Of a stretch of 25,083 nt of DNA, positions 1 to 8,800 are shown one piece after another. Made by a program: the position numbers and the translations under genes. The stretch covers positions 1 to 25,083 of the forward strand of contig CAZEXI010000032.1 of NCBI GenBank assembly GCA_964516805.1, read 5' to 3'. Below the pieces are notes generated by a model, which was not told the DNA's origin, ran no database searches, and saw only the letters and a list, made by a program, of their open reading frames with translations. Within the stretch, counting starts at the first letter, position 1; each line of letters opens with the position of its first letter. This stretch comes from CAYSTL01 sp964516805 (GTDB lineage Archaea > Thermoplasmatota > Thermoplasmata > Halarchaeoplasmatales > Halarchaeoplasmataceae).

Positions 1-28
1 CCCTTAATAAAAGGTTTTTAAAAATAAA

Positions 29-86
29 AACAATCTTTGATTGTTAAAAATCAATAACTTTTCGAGCGTAGTGAGAAAAATTATTG
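29..86. other. Paired hairpins inside repeat copy 1 (same in copy 2 at 199-256)
   Basis: Hairpin A is AACAATC-TTT-GATTGTT at 29-45 (copy 2: 199-215), a perfect 7-bp stem with a 3-nt loop. Hairpin B has left arm CAATAACTTTTC at 52-63 and right arm at 75-86, with an 11-nt loop (copy 2: 222-233 and 245-256). The left arm of B is the same in both copies, but each right arm carries one different mismatch: GAAAAATTATTG in copy 1, GAAAAGTGATTG in copy 2. A perfect ancestral arm GAAAAGTTATTG would explain both. Role unknown; an RNA structure or a transposition-derived palindrome are both possible. Confidence 0.6.
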
Positions 87-155
87 AAAGAAGTAGCGAG
101 CGTCAGCGAGTTACTGCGCACTTTTTTGTAAAAAAACTGCACTAAAAACGTGTTT

Positions 156-172
156 GGCTATCGGAGATAGCC
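156..172. other. Perfect hairpin between the repeat copies
   Basis: GGCTATC-GGA-GATAGCC forms a 7-bp perfect stem with a 3-nt loop and spans the junction into repeat copy 2. The right arm ends on the first two bases of the repeat, so the hairpin may be part of the repeat unit. If the 170-nt unit is tandem, the left edge of the window would begin just inside the same hairpin. Confidence 0.55.
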
Positions 173-308
173 CTTAATAAAAGGTTTTTAAAAATAAAAA
201 CAATCTTTGATTGTTAAAAATCAATAACTTTTCGAGCATAGTGAGAAAAGTGATTGAAAGAAGTAGCGAGCGTCAGCGAGTTACTAAGCACTTTTTATAA
301 TAGATAAT

Positions 309-476
309 TGACATTAGCTAATTTAGATGAATACACCAATTAAGAAAACTTTTACATATAAACTAAAAGCAGCTATAAAAATCAAAAGCTAAGAAAATTC
401 ATTTTTAATAAATATTCTCATAAATTTTTGTAAAATAAAAGTATAAATTACATTTTTTCATCTAAATTATATGTCA
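309..476. repeat. AT-rich segment bounded by imperfect inverted repeats
   Basis: TAATTTAGATGAA at 319-331 is the exact reverse complement of 457-469. Outside it, TGACAT at 309-314 is the reverse complement of ATGTCA at 471-476, with 4-nt and 1-nt spacers respectively. The enclosed ~125 nt is AT-rich with no coding potential seen. This could be a small MITE-like element or a long hairpin. No convincing target-site duplication is visible, and base composition makes chance matches more likely than usual. The rest of 297-602 shows nothing else. Confidence 0.4.
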
Positions 477-602
477 TTAATATCCATAAGAAAAATTTAA
501 AAACTGGAAAAGAATTATATAATAATCAATTCAAATTAATGATTAATTTTTAATCCTTAATTTAATTACTAATAAAATTTAAATAATTAAAAATACTAAA
601 TA

Positions 603-610
603 TTTATATA
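603..610 (+). promoter_or_regulatory. TATA-like box of first repeat-protein gene
   Basis: TTTATATA begins 46 nt before the start codon at 649. An archaeal TATA box of this kind predicts a start site near 630-634, giving a short leader that just includes the Shine-Dalgarno site. The paralogue downstream has a similar box at exactly the same distance, which supports the call. Confidence 0.55.
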
Positions 611-634
611 CCCCTTCTATCATATCTTTTACTT

Positions 635-642
635 GAGGGTGA
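635..642 (+). promoter_or_regulatory. Shine-Dalgarno site, first repeat-protein gene
   Basis: GAGGGTGA lies 6 nt before ATG 649. It is part of a 54-nt block (619-672) identical to 5861-5914 in front of and into the paralogous gene, and it fixes the start codon. Confidence 0.8.
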
Positions 643-648
643 AAACCT

Positions 649-3600
649 ATGAAAAATATACTAGTAATGATAGTTGCTAGTCTGTTAATTATTAGCAGTC
701 TAGCAGTAGGAATCTCAGTGATGCCTAGTGATACTAAAGATAATCAGCTTAATTGTAGCTGTGATGTCGAGGTTTACAAATTTTTAGACAGTGACGAAGA
801 TGGGATTTGGGATATGAGTGAACCAGCCTTAGAAGACTGGACAATTGAATTGTACAAGTATTGTGGGGGTTGGCAGTATGTGACCTCAGGGGATACTGAT
901 TCTAATGGAGAAGTAGTATTTTCTGATTTAGACTGTTCAGGACATTATAAAGTCCGAGAACTGATTCCACAAGGCTGGAACTGTACTACCCATGAGATGG
1001 AAGACGAGGGAACTTATGCGGAAGAATCTTTCTGGGCTTGTCAAGATGCATATATATATTTTGGTAATGTGCAAAGTCTTTATGAAGAGACTGGTGAGAT
1101 ACAGGCCTGCAAGTACTACGATCACAATATGAACGGAGAAAGAGATGATGGTGAAGAAGGAATAGGCGGTTGGATGATAGAACTCTGGCAGGAAGGACAG
1201 GAGATAGATGAAAAGATGACACCATACGATTATTGTGGCTGTGTCATATTCTATGATTTAGCACCAGGCAACTATACAATACGAGAGATCATGCAGGATG
1301 GATGGATTAACACAACTTCTATCCAATATGAAGTAGAAGTGGTCGCTGGAGAAACAACTTTTGCTCCACAGTTTGGAAATATAGAAACTGGTGAGATCAA
1401 AGTTTGTAAATTCAACGATACCAATACAAATGGAACCGAAGAGATGGGAGAAGACAGACTAAGTGGCTGGGAATTCGAACTATCAGGTATGGGTACAATG
1501 GAATTAGGAGTTACTGGACCTGATGGATGTTATATATTCGATGATCTATTGCCAGGAAATTATACAATAACTGAAACAGGCCAGGAAGGATGGTTTAACA
1601 CCACCCCAACAACGAAGGTCGTAGAGGTCGGAATGGGTGAGAGTAAAACAGTTACATTTGGTAATGCAGAATACAGTGAGATAAGGATCTTGAAATTCAA
1701 TGATATAAACATGGATGGCGAATATGACGAGGAGAATGAAGAATTAGTCGAAGAAGGAGTATTCTTTGGCGGTAGCAGTGAATACGGAGTCTTTGGTGGA
1801 GAGACAGTCGGTGGAGTTTTATCTTTCCCAAATATGCTTCCAGGAACATATACAATAACTGAAGATCTACCAGAAGGATGGTTAAATACTACATCAACAG
1901 AAGAAACATTTGATCTTGCACCAGGTGAGATAAAGATTCTAGAATTCGGTAATGTACAATATGGTCACCTACGTGTATGCAAGTACTATGATGCAGATTA
2001 CGATGGAAAGTACGATGATGGAGAGCAGATGCTTGAAGACTGGCAGTTTAATCTATGGAATACCACTGAGGGAACATATGATACAGTTATAGATGAAAAT
2101 GTAACTGGTCCTTGTGGCTGTACTATGTTCTGGAATTTAGAACCAGGACGCTATGCAGTACAGGAGATACTACCACCTTGCTGGATGAATACAACATCTT
2201 TGATACAGTATGTAGATATAACAGCTGGAAATACTTCTGAGCTCTGGTTCGGTAACTATGAACTTGGAAATTTAACTGTGTACAAATTCTATGATGCCAA
2301 TTACAACGGTGAATACGATAACGAAGATTACATGTTAGAAAATTGGACAGTATATCTAAAAGATGAGAGCGGTGCAGTTCTAGATACACAACAGACTGAT
2401 GAGAATGGAGAGTATACATTTGAATGTTTAGAACCTGGAACTTACTATGTACAAGAAGAATTACCATGTGGATGGACTAACAGCACATCTCAAATTCAGG
2501 AAGTAACAGTTACTGATGGCGGAGAAGCTGAGGTATGGTTCGGAAACTACGAACTCGGAGATCTAGAGGTCTATAAATACAAAGATCTAAACATGAACGG
2601 AACATATGATGAAGGAGAAGAGATGCTCTCAGATTGGAACTTCACATTGTACGATATTTTGGATAATAGTTTGGGGTACAGTTTGACTAATGAAGAAGGT
2701 ATGGCTGAGTTCAATGGTTTAGAACCAGGATGGTACTATGTAGAAGAAGAATTACCATACTGCTGGCACAATACTACACCATTAACGCAATGGGTTGAAG
2801 TTGAAGATGGAGAAACATCTGAGTTATGGTTCGGTAATATACAGCATGGAAGTATCCGTGCATGCAAATATGAGGATATGAACGGAAATGGAATGCGTGA
2901 TGATGAAGAGCCTTGGCTGGAGGATTGGACTTTCAATCTATGGACAACATATGAAAACGGAACACCGAAAGAAGTCATTGAAACACAAGTTACTGATGAA
3001 TGTGGTTGTGTGTTATTCGATGAATTGATCCCAGGAACTTATGTAGTAGAAGAGATGCGAAAGATGGGTTGGTGCAATACAACTTCATACTTACAGTCAA
3101 TTACAATAGAACCATGTCAAGTTGGTGAACTGTATTTCGGAAACGGACGTGTCGGAGAGATATCTGGTATGAAGTACAAAGATATCGAAGCTGATGGAGA
3201 ATTTGATGTAGGTCTGGATGAACCATTGAAAGACTGGACAATCAATCTATGGACTGCAGATGAATTTGGAAATCCAATAGAGAAAGTTAAGACCACTACC
3301 ACAGATAGATGTGGAATGTACTACTTCAACAATGTATGTCCAGGAAATTATGTTGTTCAGGAAGAAGTACCTCCAGAGTGGTACAATGTAACACCTGCAC
3401 TTGTTCCAGTATTCGTTGAATCAGGAGCTGTTATTGAAGACATAGATTTCGCTAACTGCATGTACAAGTACATCTACGGTATCAAATATTATGACTGGGG
3501 TATGGACGGTGGATACGATGAAGGCACAGATGAAGTATTAGACGGCTGGGAGATACAGTTATGGAATGAAGACAAAACAGAGATGTTAGACTTTACATAC

Positions 3601-5652
3601 ACTGAAGAATGTGGATACTACTGGTTCGAAGAACTTGAAGTAGGCACTTATTGGGTAAAGGAAGTCGTCCCAGAAGGATGGCACAACTCAACACCAAGTG
3701 AATACATGTTCGAGATAACCTGTTGTAACGGATGTAAAGTATTCAATTTCGGTAATTTCGAGTTAGTCGACATAGAAATTCTTAAGTTCAACGATCTAAA
3801 CATGGACGGTGTATACGATGAAGGAACAGAACCACTAGTTGATGATGTGTTTTTCAGTGGAAACGAAGGAGCATTCTCTGGATCAACAGTCGGTGGAATG
3901 TTGACATTTAACAACATGATGCCAGGACATTATACGGTAACTGAAACACTTCCAGATGGATGGTTCAATACTACTGCTATGGAACACGAATTTGATCTTG
4001 GGCCAGGAGAGTCTATAACCTTAGAATTCGGTAATGTACAGTATGGAAACATAACTGTCTACAAGTATTACGATGCTAATTACAATGAAATATATGATAA
4101 CGACGATTACATGCTTGAAGATTGGACTATAGAACTCTTAGACGAAAATATGACAGTGATAGATACACAGTTAACTGATGCTAACGGTGAATATACTTTC
4201 GAAGAATTGGAACCAGGAACATATTATGTACGTGAAGTATTACCAGACTGCTGGCAAAACAGCACTCCTATGATATATGAAATAGAAGTAACAGCTGGTG
4301 ATAACTCAGAAGCATGGTTTGGTAACTATGAACTCGGTAATATCAAGATCTATAAATTCAATGATACAAATCTAAATGGATCTTATGATGACGAAGAAGA
4401 GATGCTTGAAGATTGGACATTCGAATTATATAATGAAAACGATGAATTAGTTGATACTAATACTACTAACGAAGACGGGTACACGATGTTCCATTGCCTA
4501 GAACCTGGTGAATATTACGTTGAAGAGATTGAAAAACCTGACTGGTGTAATACAACAGAGATAAAACAATACGTTGTAGTCACAGATGGACAAACTAGTG
4601 ATCTATGGTTCGGAAATGCAGAGTGTGGAACAGTTTATGGTTACAAGTTCTTTGATTTCAACATGAACGGTATTTATGATGGAGAAGATGAACCTCTTGA
4701 AAATTGGACTATAAAACTAGCTCCGGTTTATACAGCTTATACACTTAGAACGAACAATGCTGTTATGTACAGAGAAACAACCACTGATGAAAATGGATAT
4801 TATGAATTTGAACATGTATGTCCAGGTGATTATGTGGTTTGGGAAGTTCTACCACCAGAATGGGTGAACGTTACACAATATGAGTATTTCTTCACAATGG
4901 AATGTGGAGAGGACATGCAGTTCGACTTTGGAAACTACAGACCAAGTGATATCTGGGGAATGAAGTACTGTGATGTAGACCGAGATGGAGAGTTCGATAC
5001 AGGATTGGATAAACCACTCGAAGGTTGGGAGATCAACCTATGGAATGAAAATCAAACAGAGATAATCGATACGACATACACGGACAACTGTGGTCTTTAT
5101 TACTTCCATGACTTGGATCCAGGATATTACTGGGTAGAAGAAGTCATGGAGCCATGTGGATGGTACAATGTAACGCCATCTTTGGTGAACGTCAGAGTAG
5201 GATACGAGGATGTACGAGTAGACTTCGCTAACTGGAGACACGGAGAAATAACGGTGTTCAAGTATTACGATGAGAACATGAACGGAGTATACGATGATGG
5301 AACAGATTGGCCTTTAGTAGATTGGCAGATCAACCTATGGTCTGTTCATGAAAATGGAAGCCTTGATGAAGTCATAGATACAGGATATACATGCGAAGAA
5401 GGTTACTACATATTCCCTGATCTAGAACCAGGACACTATGCTGTAGAAGACGTTATACCATGTGGTTGGTCATCAACAACAGACCCGATCCAATACGTAA
5501 CAGTAAGATGCTGTTGTGTATGGGTTGAATTCGGTAATTACGAGGAAGAAAACAATCTAGAACTGCAATCGGATAATACATCTTTGATTTCTATAGATTA
5601 CAATATCGGACAAAATGAAGTTCTTTGTACACCTATGAACAAAATCAACTAA
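649..5652 (+). CDS. Giant secreted SdrD/CnaB-like repeat protein (16 repeats, no vWA)
   Basis: The 1667-residue product has a signal peptide (hydrophobic residues about 4-24, no lipobox cysteine), then 16 repeats of about 100 residues from 39 to 1630, then a 37-residue tail. Each repeat reads: strand with K-[FY]-x-D; an acidic SdrD-type Ca-binding loop (D-x-N-x-N/D-G-x-x-D); D/G-W-x-I/F-x-L; a T-D/N-x-x-G-x-x-x-F turn; P-G-x-Y-x-V-x-E; then W-x-N-T-T; and it closes with F-G-N or F-A-N. SdrD B and CnaB domains are known as beta-sandwich stalks of surface proteins. A Lys, a Glu (Asp in repeat 16) and an Asn occur in equivalent places in all 16 repeats, consistent with CnaB-type isopeptide bonds (inference). 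The protein is very acidic and unusually Cys-rich. No transmembrane anchor or sortase motif is visible, so attachment is unexplained. The next gene is a colinear paralogue. Exact function is unknown: adhesin, sheath or filament subunit are all possible. Confidence 0.88.
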   Translation: MKNILVMIVASLLIISSLAVGISVMPSDTKDNQLNCSCDVEVYKFLDSDEDGIWDMSEPALEDWTIELYKYCGGWQYVTSGDTDSNGEVVFSDLDCSGHYKVRELIPQGWNCTTHEMEDEGTYAEESFWACQDAYIYFGNVQSLYEETGEIQACKYYDHNMNGERDDGEEGIGGWMIELWQEGQEIDEKMTPYDYCGCVIFYDLAPGNYTIREIMQDGWINTTSIQYEVEVVAGETTFAPQFGNIETGEIKVCKFNDTNTNGTEEMGEDRLSGWEFELSGMGTMELGVTGPDGCYIFDDLLPGNYTITETGQEGWFNTTPTTKVVEVGMGESKTVTFGNAEYSEIRILKFNDINMDGEYDEENEELVEEGVFFGGSSEYGVFGGETVGGVLSFPNMLPGTYTITEDLPEGWLNTTSTEETFDLAPGEIKILEFGNVQYGHLRVCKYYDADYDGKYDDGEQMLEDWQFNLWNTTEGTYDTVIDENVTGPCGCTMFWNLEPGRYAVQEILPPCWMNTTSLIQYVDITAGNTSELWFGNYELGNLTVYKFYDANYNGEYDNEDYMLENWTVYLKDESGAVLDTQQTDENGEYTFECLEPGTYYVQEELPCGWTNSTSQIQEVTVTDGGEAEVWFGNYELGDLEVYKYKDLNMNGTYDEGEEMLSDWNFTLYDILDNSLGYSLTNEEGMAEFNGLEPGWYYVEEELPYCWHNTTPLTQWVEVEDGETSELWFGNIQHGSIRACKYEDMNGNGMRDDEEPWLEDWTFNLWTTYENGTPKEVIETQVTDECGCVLFDELIPGTYVVEEMRKMGWCNTTSYLQSITIEPCQVGELYFGNGRVGEISGMKYKDIEADGEFDVGLDEPLKDWTINLWTADEFGNPIEKVKTTTTDRCGMYYFNNVCPGNYVVQEEVPPEWYNVTPALVPVFVESGAVIEDIDFANCMYKYIYGIKYYDWGMDGGYDEGTDEVLDGWEIQLWNEDKTEMLDFTYTEECGYYWFEELEVGTYWVKEVVPEGWHNSTPSEYMFEITCCNGCKVFNFGNFELVDIEILKFNDLNMDGVYDEGTEPLVDDVFFSGNEGAFSGSTVGGMLTFNNMMPGHYTVTETLPDGWFNTTAMEHEFDLGPGESITLEFGNVQYGNITVYKYYDANYNEIYDNDDYMLEDWTIELLDENMTVIDTQLTDANGEYTFEELEPGTYYVREVLPDCWQNSTPMIYEIEVTAGDNSEAWFGNYELGNIKIYKFNDTNLNGSYDDEEEMLEDWTFELYNENDELVDTNTTNEDGYTMFHCLEPGEYYVEEIEKPDWCNTTEIKQYVVVTDGQTSDLWFGNAECGTVYGYKFFDFNMNGIYDGEDEPLENWTIKLAPVYTAYTLRTNNAVMYRETTTDENGYYEFEHVCPGDYVVWEVLPPEWVNVTQYEYFFTMECGEDMQFDFGNYRPSDIWGMKYCDVDRDGEFDTGLDKPLEGWEINLWNENQTEIIDTTYTDNCGLYYFHDLDPGYYWVEEVMEPCGWYNVTPSLVNVRVGYEDVRVDFANWRHGEITVFKYYDENMNGVYDDGTDWPLVDWQINLWSVHENGSLDEVIDTGYTCEEGYYIFPDLEPGHYAVEDVIPCGWSSTTDPIQYVTVRCCCVWVEFGNYEEENNLELQSDNTSLISIDYNIGQNEVLCTPMNKIN
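763..5538 (+). repeat. Array of 16 SdrD/CnaB-like coding repeats
   Basis: Sixteen protein repeats are delimited by closing F-G-N or F-A-N motifs, averaging just under 100 residues. Repeats 4 and 11 are an odd subtype: they start I-L-K-F-N-D, lack the central D-W strand motif and carry V-F-F-x-G with a T-V-G-G turn. By similarity 4 pairs with 11, 6 with 12, 7 with 13, 9 with 15 and 10 with 16, which suggests an old block duplication. Repeat 1 is longer before its FGN and may be a cap. Confidence 0.85.
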
Positions 5653-5673
5653 ACATAAAAAAACACAAAAAAC

Positions 5674-5688
5674 CTTTTCATTTTTTAT
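5674..5688 (+). terminator. T-rich terminator after first repeat-protein gene
   Basis: CCTTTTCATTTTTTATT follows the stop codon by about 20 nt, with no strong hairpin, as in archaeal T-tract termination. Nearly the same sequence, again preceded by AAAACACAAAA-like bases, follows the paralogue at 11749-11775. The remaining 5689-5844 is AT-rich spacer with no feature seen. Confidence 0.5.
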
Positions 5689-5844
5689 TATTTATAATTA
5701 ATCTTATCCAGATTCAGAATTTTAAAATTTCTAAGGTAATTATTAGAATAACTTTTTATATATTAGAATTACTATTAATGCAATTACTTAAATTATATTA
5801 CTTTAAATCATATATATTTATATTCATTATCTATAAAATATATA

Positions 5845-5852
5845 TTTAAATA
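5845..5852 (+). promoter_or_regulatory. TATA-like box of second repeat-protein gene
   Basis: TTTAAATA begins 46 nt before ATG 5891, the same distance as TTTATATA in front of the first paralogue. The intervening start-proximal bases (from 5861) are identical in both genes, so they probably share regulation. The separate box and the T-tract before it suggest that the two genes are transcribed independently. Confidence 0.55.
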
Positions 5853-5876
5853 CATCTTAAATCATATCTTTTACTT

Positions 5877-5884
5877 GAGGGTGA
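5877..5884 (+). promoter_or_regulatory. Shine-Dalgarno site, second repeat-protein gene
   Basis: GAGGGTGA lies 6 nt before ATG 5891, identical in sequence and spacing to the site before the first paralogue. Confidence 0.8.
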
Positions 5885-5890
5885 AAACCT

Positions 5891-8800
5891 ATGAAAAATA
5901 TACTAGTAATGATAATCGCTAGTCTGCTAATTGTTAGCAGCCTAGCAGTAGGGATATCAGTGATGCCTAGGGATACTAATGATAATAAGCTTAATAGTAT
6001 GAGCTGTGACGTTGACGTAAAAAAATTCTTAGACAGCGACGAAGATGGAATATGGGATATGGGCGAGCCGGGTCTTGTTGATTGGACTTTTGAACTTTAT
6101 AAGTACCATGCCGGTTGGAAATATGTAGAATCCGGAACTACTGATTCTAATGGAGAATTAGTTTTCAATGGATTGGACTGTTATGGACATTATAAAGTTC
6201 GTGAGTTGATACCTCCTGGTTGGAACTGTACCACACATGAGATGGAGAACGGAGAAGGCGAGGATTACTATGCTGAAGAGTCATTCTGGGCTTGTCAAAA
6301 TGCAGAATTATACTTCGGTAATGTAGATGGATTATTCGAACAACCTGGAAATCTACAGACTTGTAAATATTATGACCACAATATGGATGGAGAAAGAGAC
6401 TGGGAAGGAGAAGTCTGTTTAGAAGAAGGTCTAGGCGGCTGGATAATCGAACTATGGTATGAAGGAGAAAAGATAGACGAAAAGATGACACCATACGATG
6501 AATGTGGTTGTGTCATATTCTATAACTTGGCACCAGGGATGTATACCATAAGAGAGATAATGCAGGAAGGCTGGTTGAACACCACCCCGATGGAATATGA
6601 AGTAGAAGTCGTATCAGGAGAAACTACATTTGCTCCAGAATTTGGTAATATAGAATCTGGAAACGTAGAAGTTTGCAAATTCTATGATGTGGATGCAAAT
6701 GGAACTGAGGATAATGATGACTACAAATTGAGTGATTGGGAATTCGAGCTTTCAGGAATGGGAGAAGAAAGACTAGGAGTAACTGGAGTAAACGGATGCT
6801 ACTTATTTGAAGATCTGTGGCCCGGAACCTATACCATAACTGAAGTATTACCAGAAGGATGGTTCAATACAACACCGACTCAGATGACAGTTGAAGTTGG
6901 AATGGGTGAAACAGAAACAGTTACTTTTGGAAATGCTGAATACGGTGAGATAAGGATTCTAAAGTTCAACGACCTTAACATGGATGGAATCTATGATGAA
7001 GGTACTGAACCACTTATAGATGATGTATTCTTCAGTGGTAGCGGAGAAGGAAGTTTCTTCTCAGGTGAAACTGTAGGTGGAATGTTAATCTTTACTAACA
7101 TGATGCCTGGCCAGTATACGATAAATGAAGATCTACCAGAAGGTTGGACTAGCACGACTCCAATAGAACAGATATGTGATCTAGCACCAGGAGCTATCGA
7201 AACATTAGAATTCGGTAACGTACAGTATGGTCACCTTAGAGTATGCAAGTATAACGATGAAAACTCTAATGGAGAGTACGATGAAGGAGAAGAAATGCTT
7301 TCTAATTGGACTTTCAATCTATGGAATACAACAGATGAATCACCAGACACGATCATAGATACAAACGTTACAGGTCCTTGTGGATGTGCTATGTTCTGGA
7401 ACTTAGAACCAGGATATTATGCAGTTCAAGAGGTACTAAAAGAAGGATGGTCGAGTACAACTCCACTGATCCAATATGTAGATATAACAGCTGGAAACAC
7501 ATCTGAATTATGGTTCGGAAATGTACACTATGGAGATCTAAGGGTTTGTAAGTATAACGACGAGAACATGAACGGTACTTACGATGACGAAGAGATGCTC
7601 GAAGGTTGGACATTTAATCTATGGACAACAGAAGGTAATGTAACTCCAGGTCAAAGAAAGCCGTTAGACGTAGTAATGATGATAGATACTAGTGGTTCTA
7701 TGTCTGGAACAAGAATGATCGATGCAAAAGCTGCAGCTATCGCTTTCATGGATAATTTGAATGAAGAAGATAGAATGGCTTTGTATTCCTTTGATGGTGC
7801 TGAGGACTCTTATTTAAGGAGAAATTACACCTATATGACTTCTGATAATAAGACAACCATGGAAAGTTTGATAAACAGTCTTCAAGCAACTGGTGGAACG
7901 CCAATATGGGATTCAATAGGAGATTCTATAAATTATTCACAAACACCAGCAAATCAACGTGGTGGAGATATAGTTGAGATGGCTTTGGTCCTAACCGACG
8001 GTCCAGATTATTATTATCAACCGGAAGCAGGAAGCGAAGATTTCTGTGCAGGTTCAGAACCAGGTACAGATAATACAACTCATACATGGGGTACATCAAG
8101 CGGTTTGAAGTGGGGCGATGCTCCTATACAGTTCAAAGACCAGAACGGTGTAAACAACGATGTTTATACATACGACTACGGATGGGTCAATTTACCATCT
8201 GATGGTGAATACAGAACTGGTTTGATACACGCACCTATACCAGTCTACACAGTAGGATTGGGAATATCACCGCATGAAGAAGATCCAGAAAATCCAACAA
8301 TTGGTGATTCATATCACTTTACTAATGAATACAATCTATGGAGGATTTCTGAGACATCTGGAGCTAAGTACTTCTATGCACCAGACTCTGAAGAATTAGG
8401 AGAGATATTTGAAGATATCTTTGGAGAAGCCACTGGCGGAAAACAGAAGATAGCCACAAATGTAACAGGACCGTGTGGATGTACTATGTTCTGGGATCTT
8501 GAACCAGGGGAATACATAGTCGAAGAGATATTACAGGACTGTTGGCAGAATACAACTCCATTGGAACAGACCGTAGAAGTAGTAGCTGGTGAGACAACTG
8601 AGTTATGGTTCGGTAATTATGAACTCGGTAACATAAAGGTCTATAAGTTCGAAGATACCAATATGAACGGTACATATGATGAAGGAGAAGAGATGCTCTC
8701 AGATTGGGAGTTCGAACTTTGGCAAGATATGACTATGCTTGATACTGGTGTAACAAATGCAGAAGGATACACCATGTTCGAATGCATAGACCCAGGTATG

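Larger units (their letters stand above)
1..296. repeat. Two-copy direct repeat, 170-nt period
   Basis: Copy 1 is 1-126 and copy 2 is 171-296. They match at 121 of 126 positions, differing at 68/238, 80/250, 82/252, 116/286 and 117/287. The first 67 nt are identical. Each copy begins CCCTTAATAAAAGG, contains two hairpins, and ends with a GC-richer block holding GCGAG-CGTCA-GCGAG. The 44 nt between copies (127-170) includes a further hairpin and is absent after copy 2. No open reading frame of note crosses the region. The left edge may cut off more copies. The family is not recognised; it is too long and too few-copy for CRISPR. Confidence 0.9.

Noticed and set aside
1..296. CRISPR array
   Set aside because: Only two copies are seen, the repeated part is 126 nt and there is a single 44-nt interval; no cas genes nearby.
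2123..2467. Long minus-strand frames inside the repeat-protein genes (also for example 8641-9003 and 3648-3917)
   Set aside because: They recur at matching places in the repeats and merely mirror the codon pattern of the real genes; no start sites or known domains.
649..5652. Lipoprotein or sortase-anchored protein
   Set aside because: There is no Cys at a lipobox position after the signal peptide, and no LPxTG-like motif with helix and basic tail at the C-terminus.
5625..5849. Plus-strand frame of 74 codons overlapping the end of the first repeat-protein gene
   Set aside because: It is an AT-rich frame of mostly Ile, Leu, Phe and Lys running through the T-rich terminator and spacer, with no ribosome-binding site or recognisable family.
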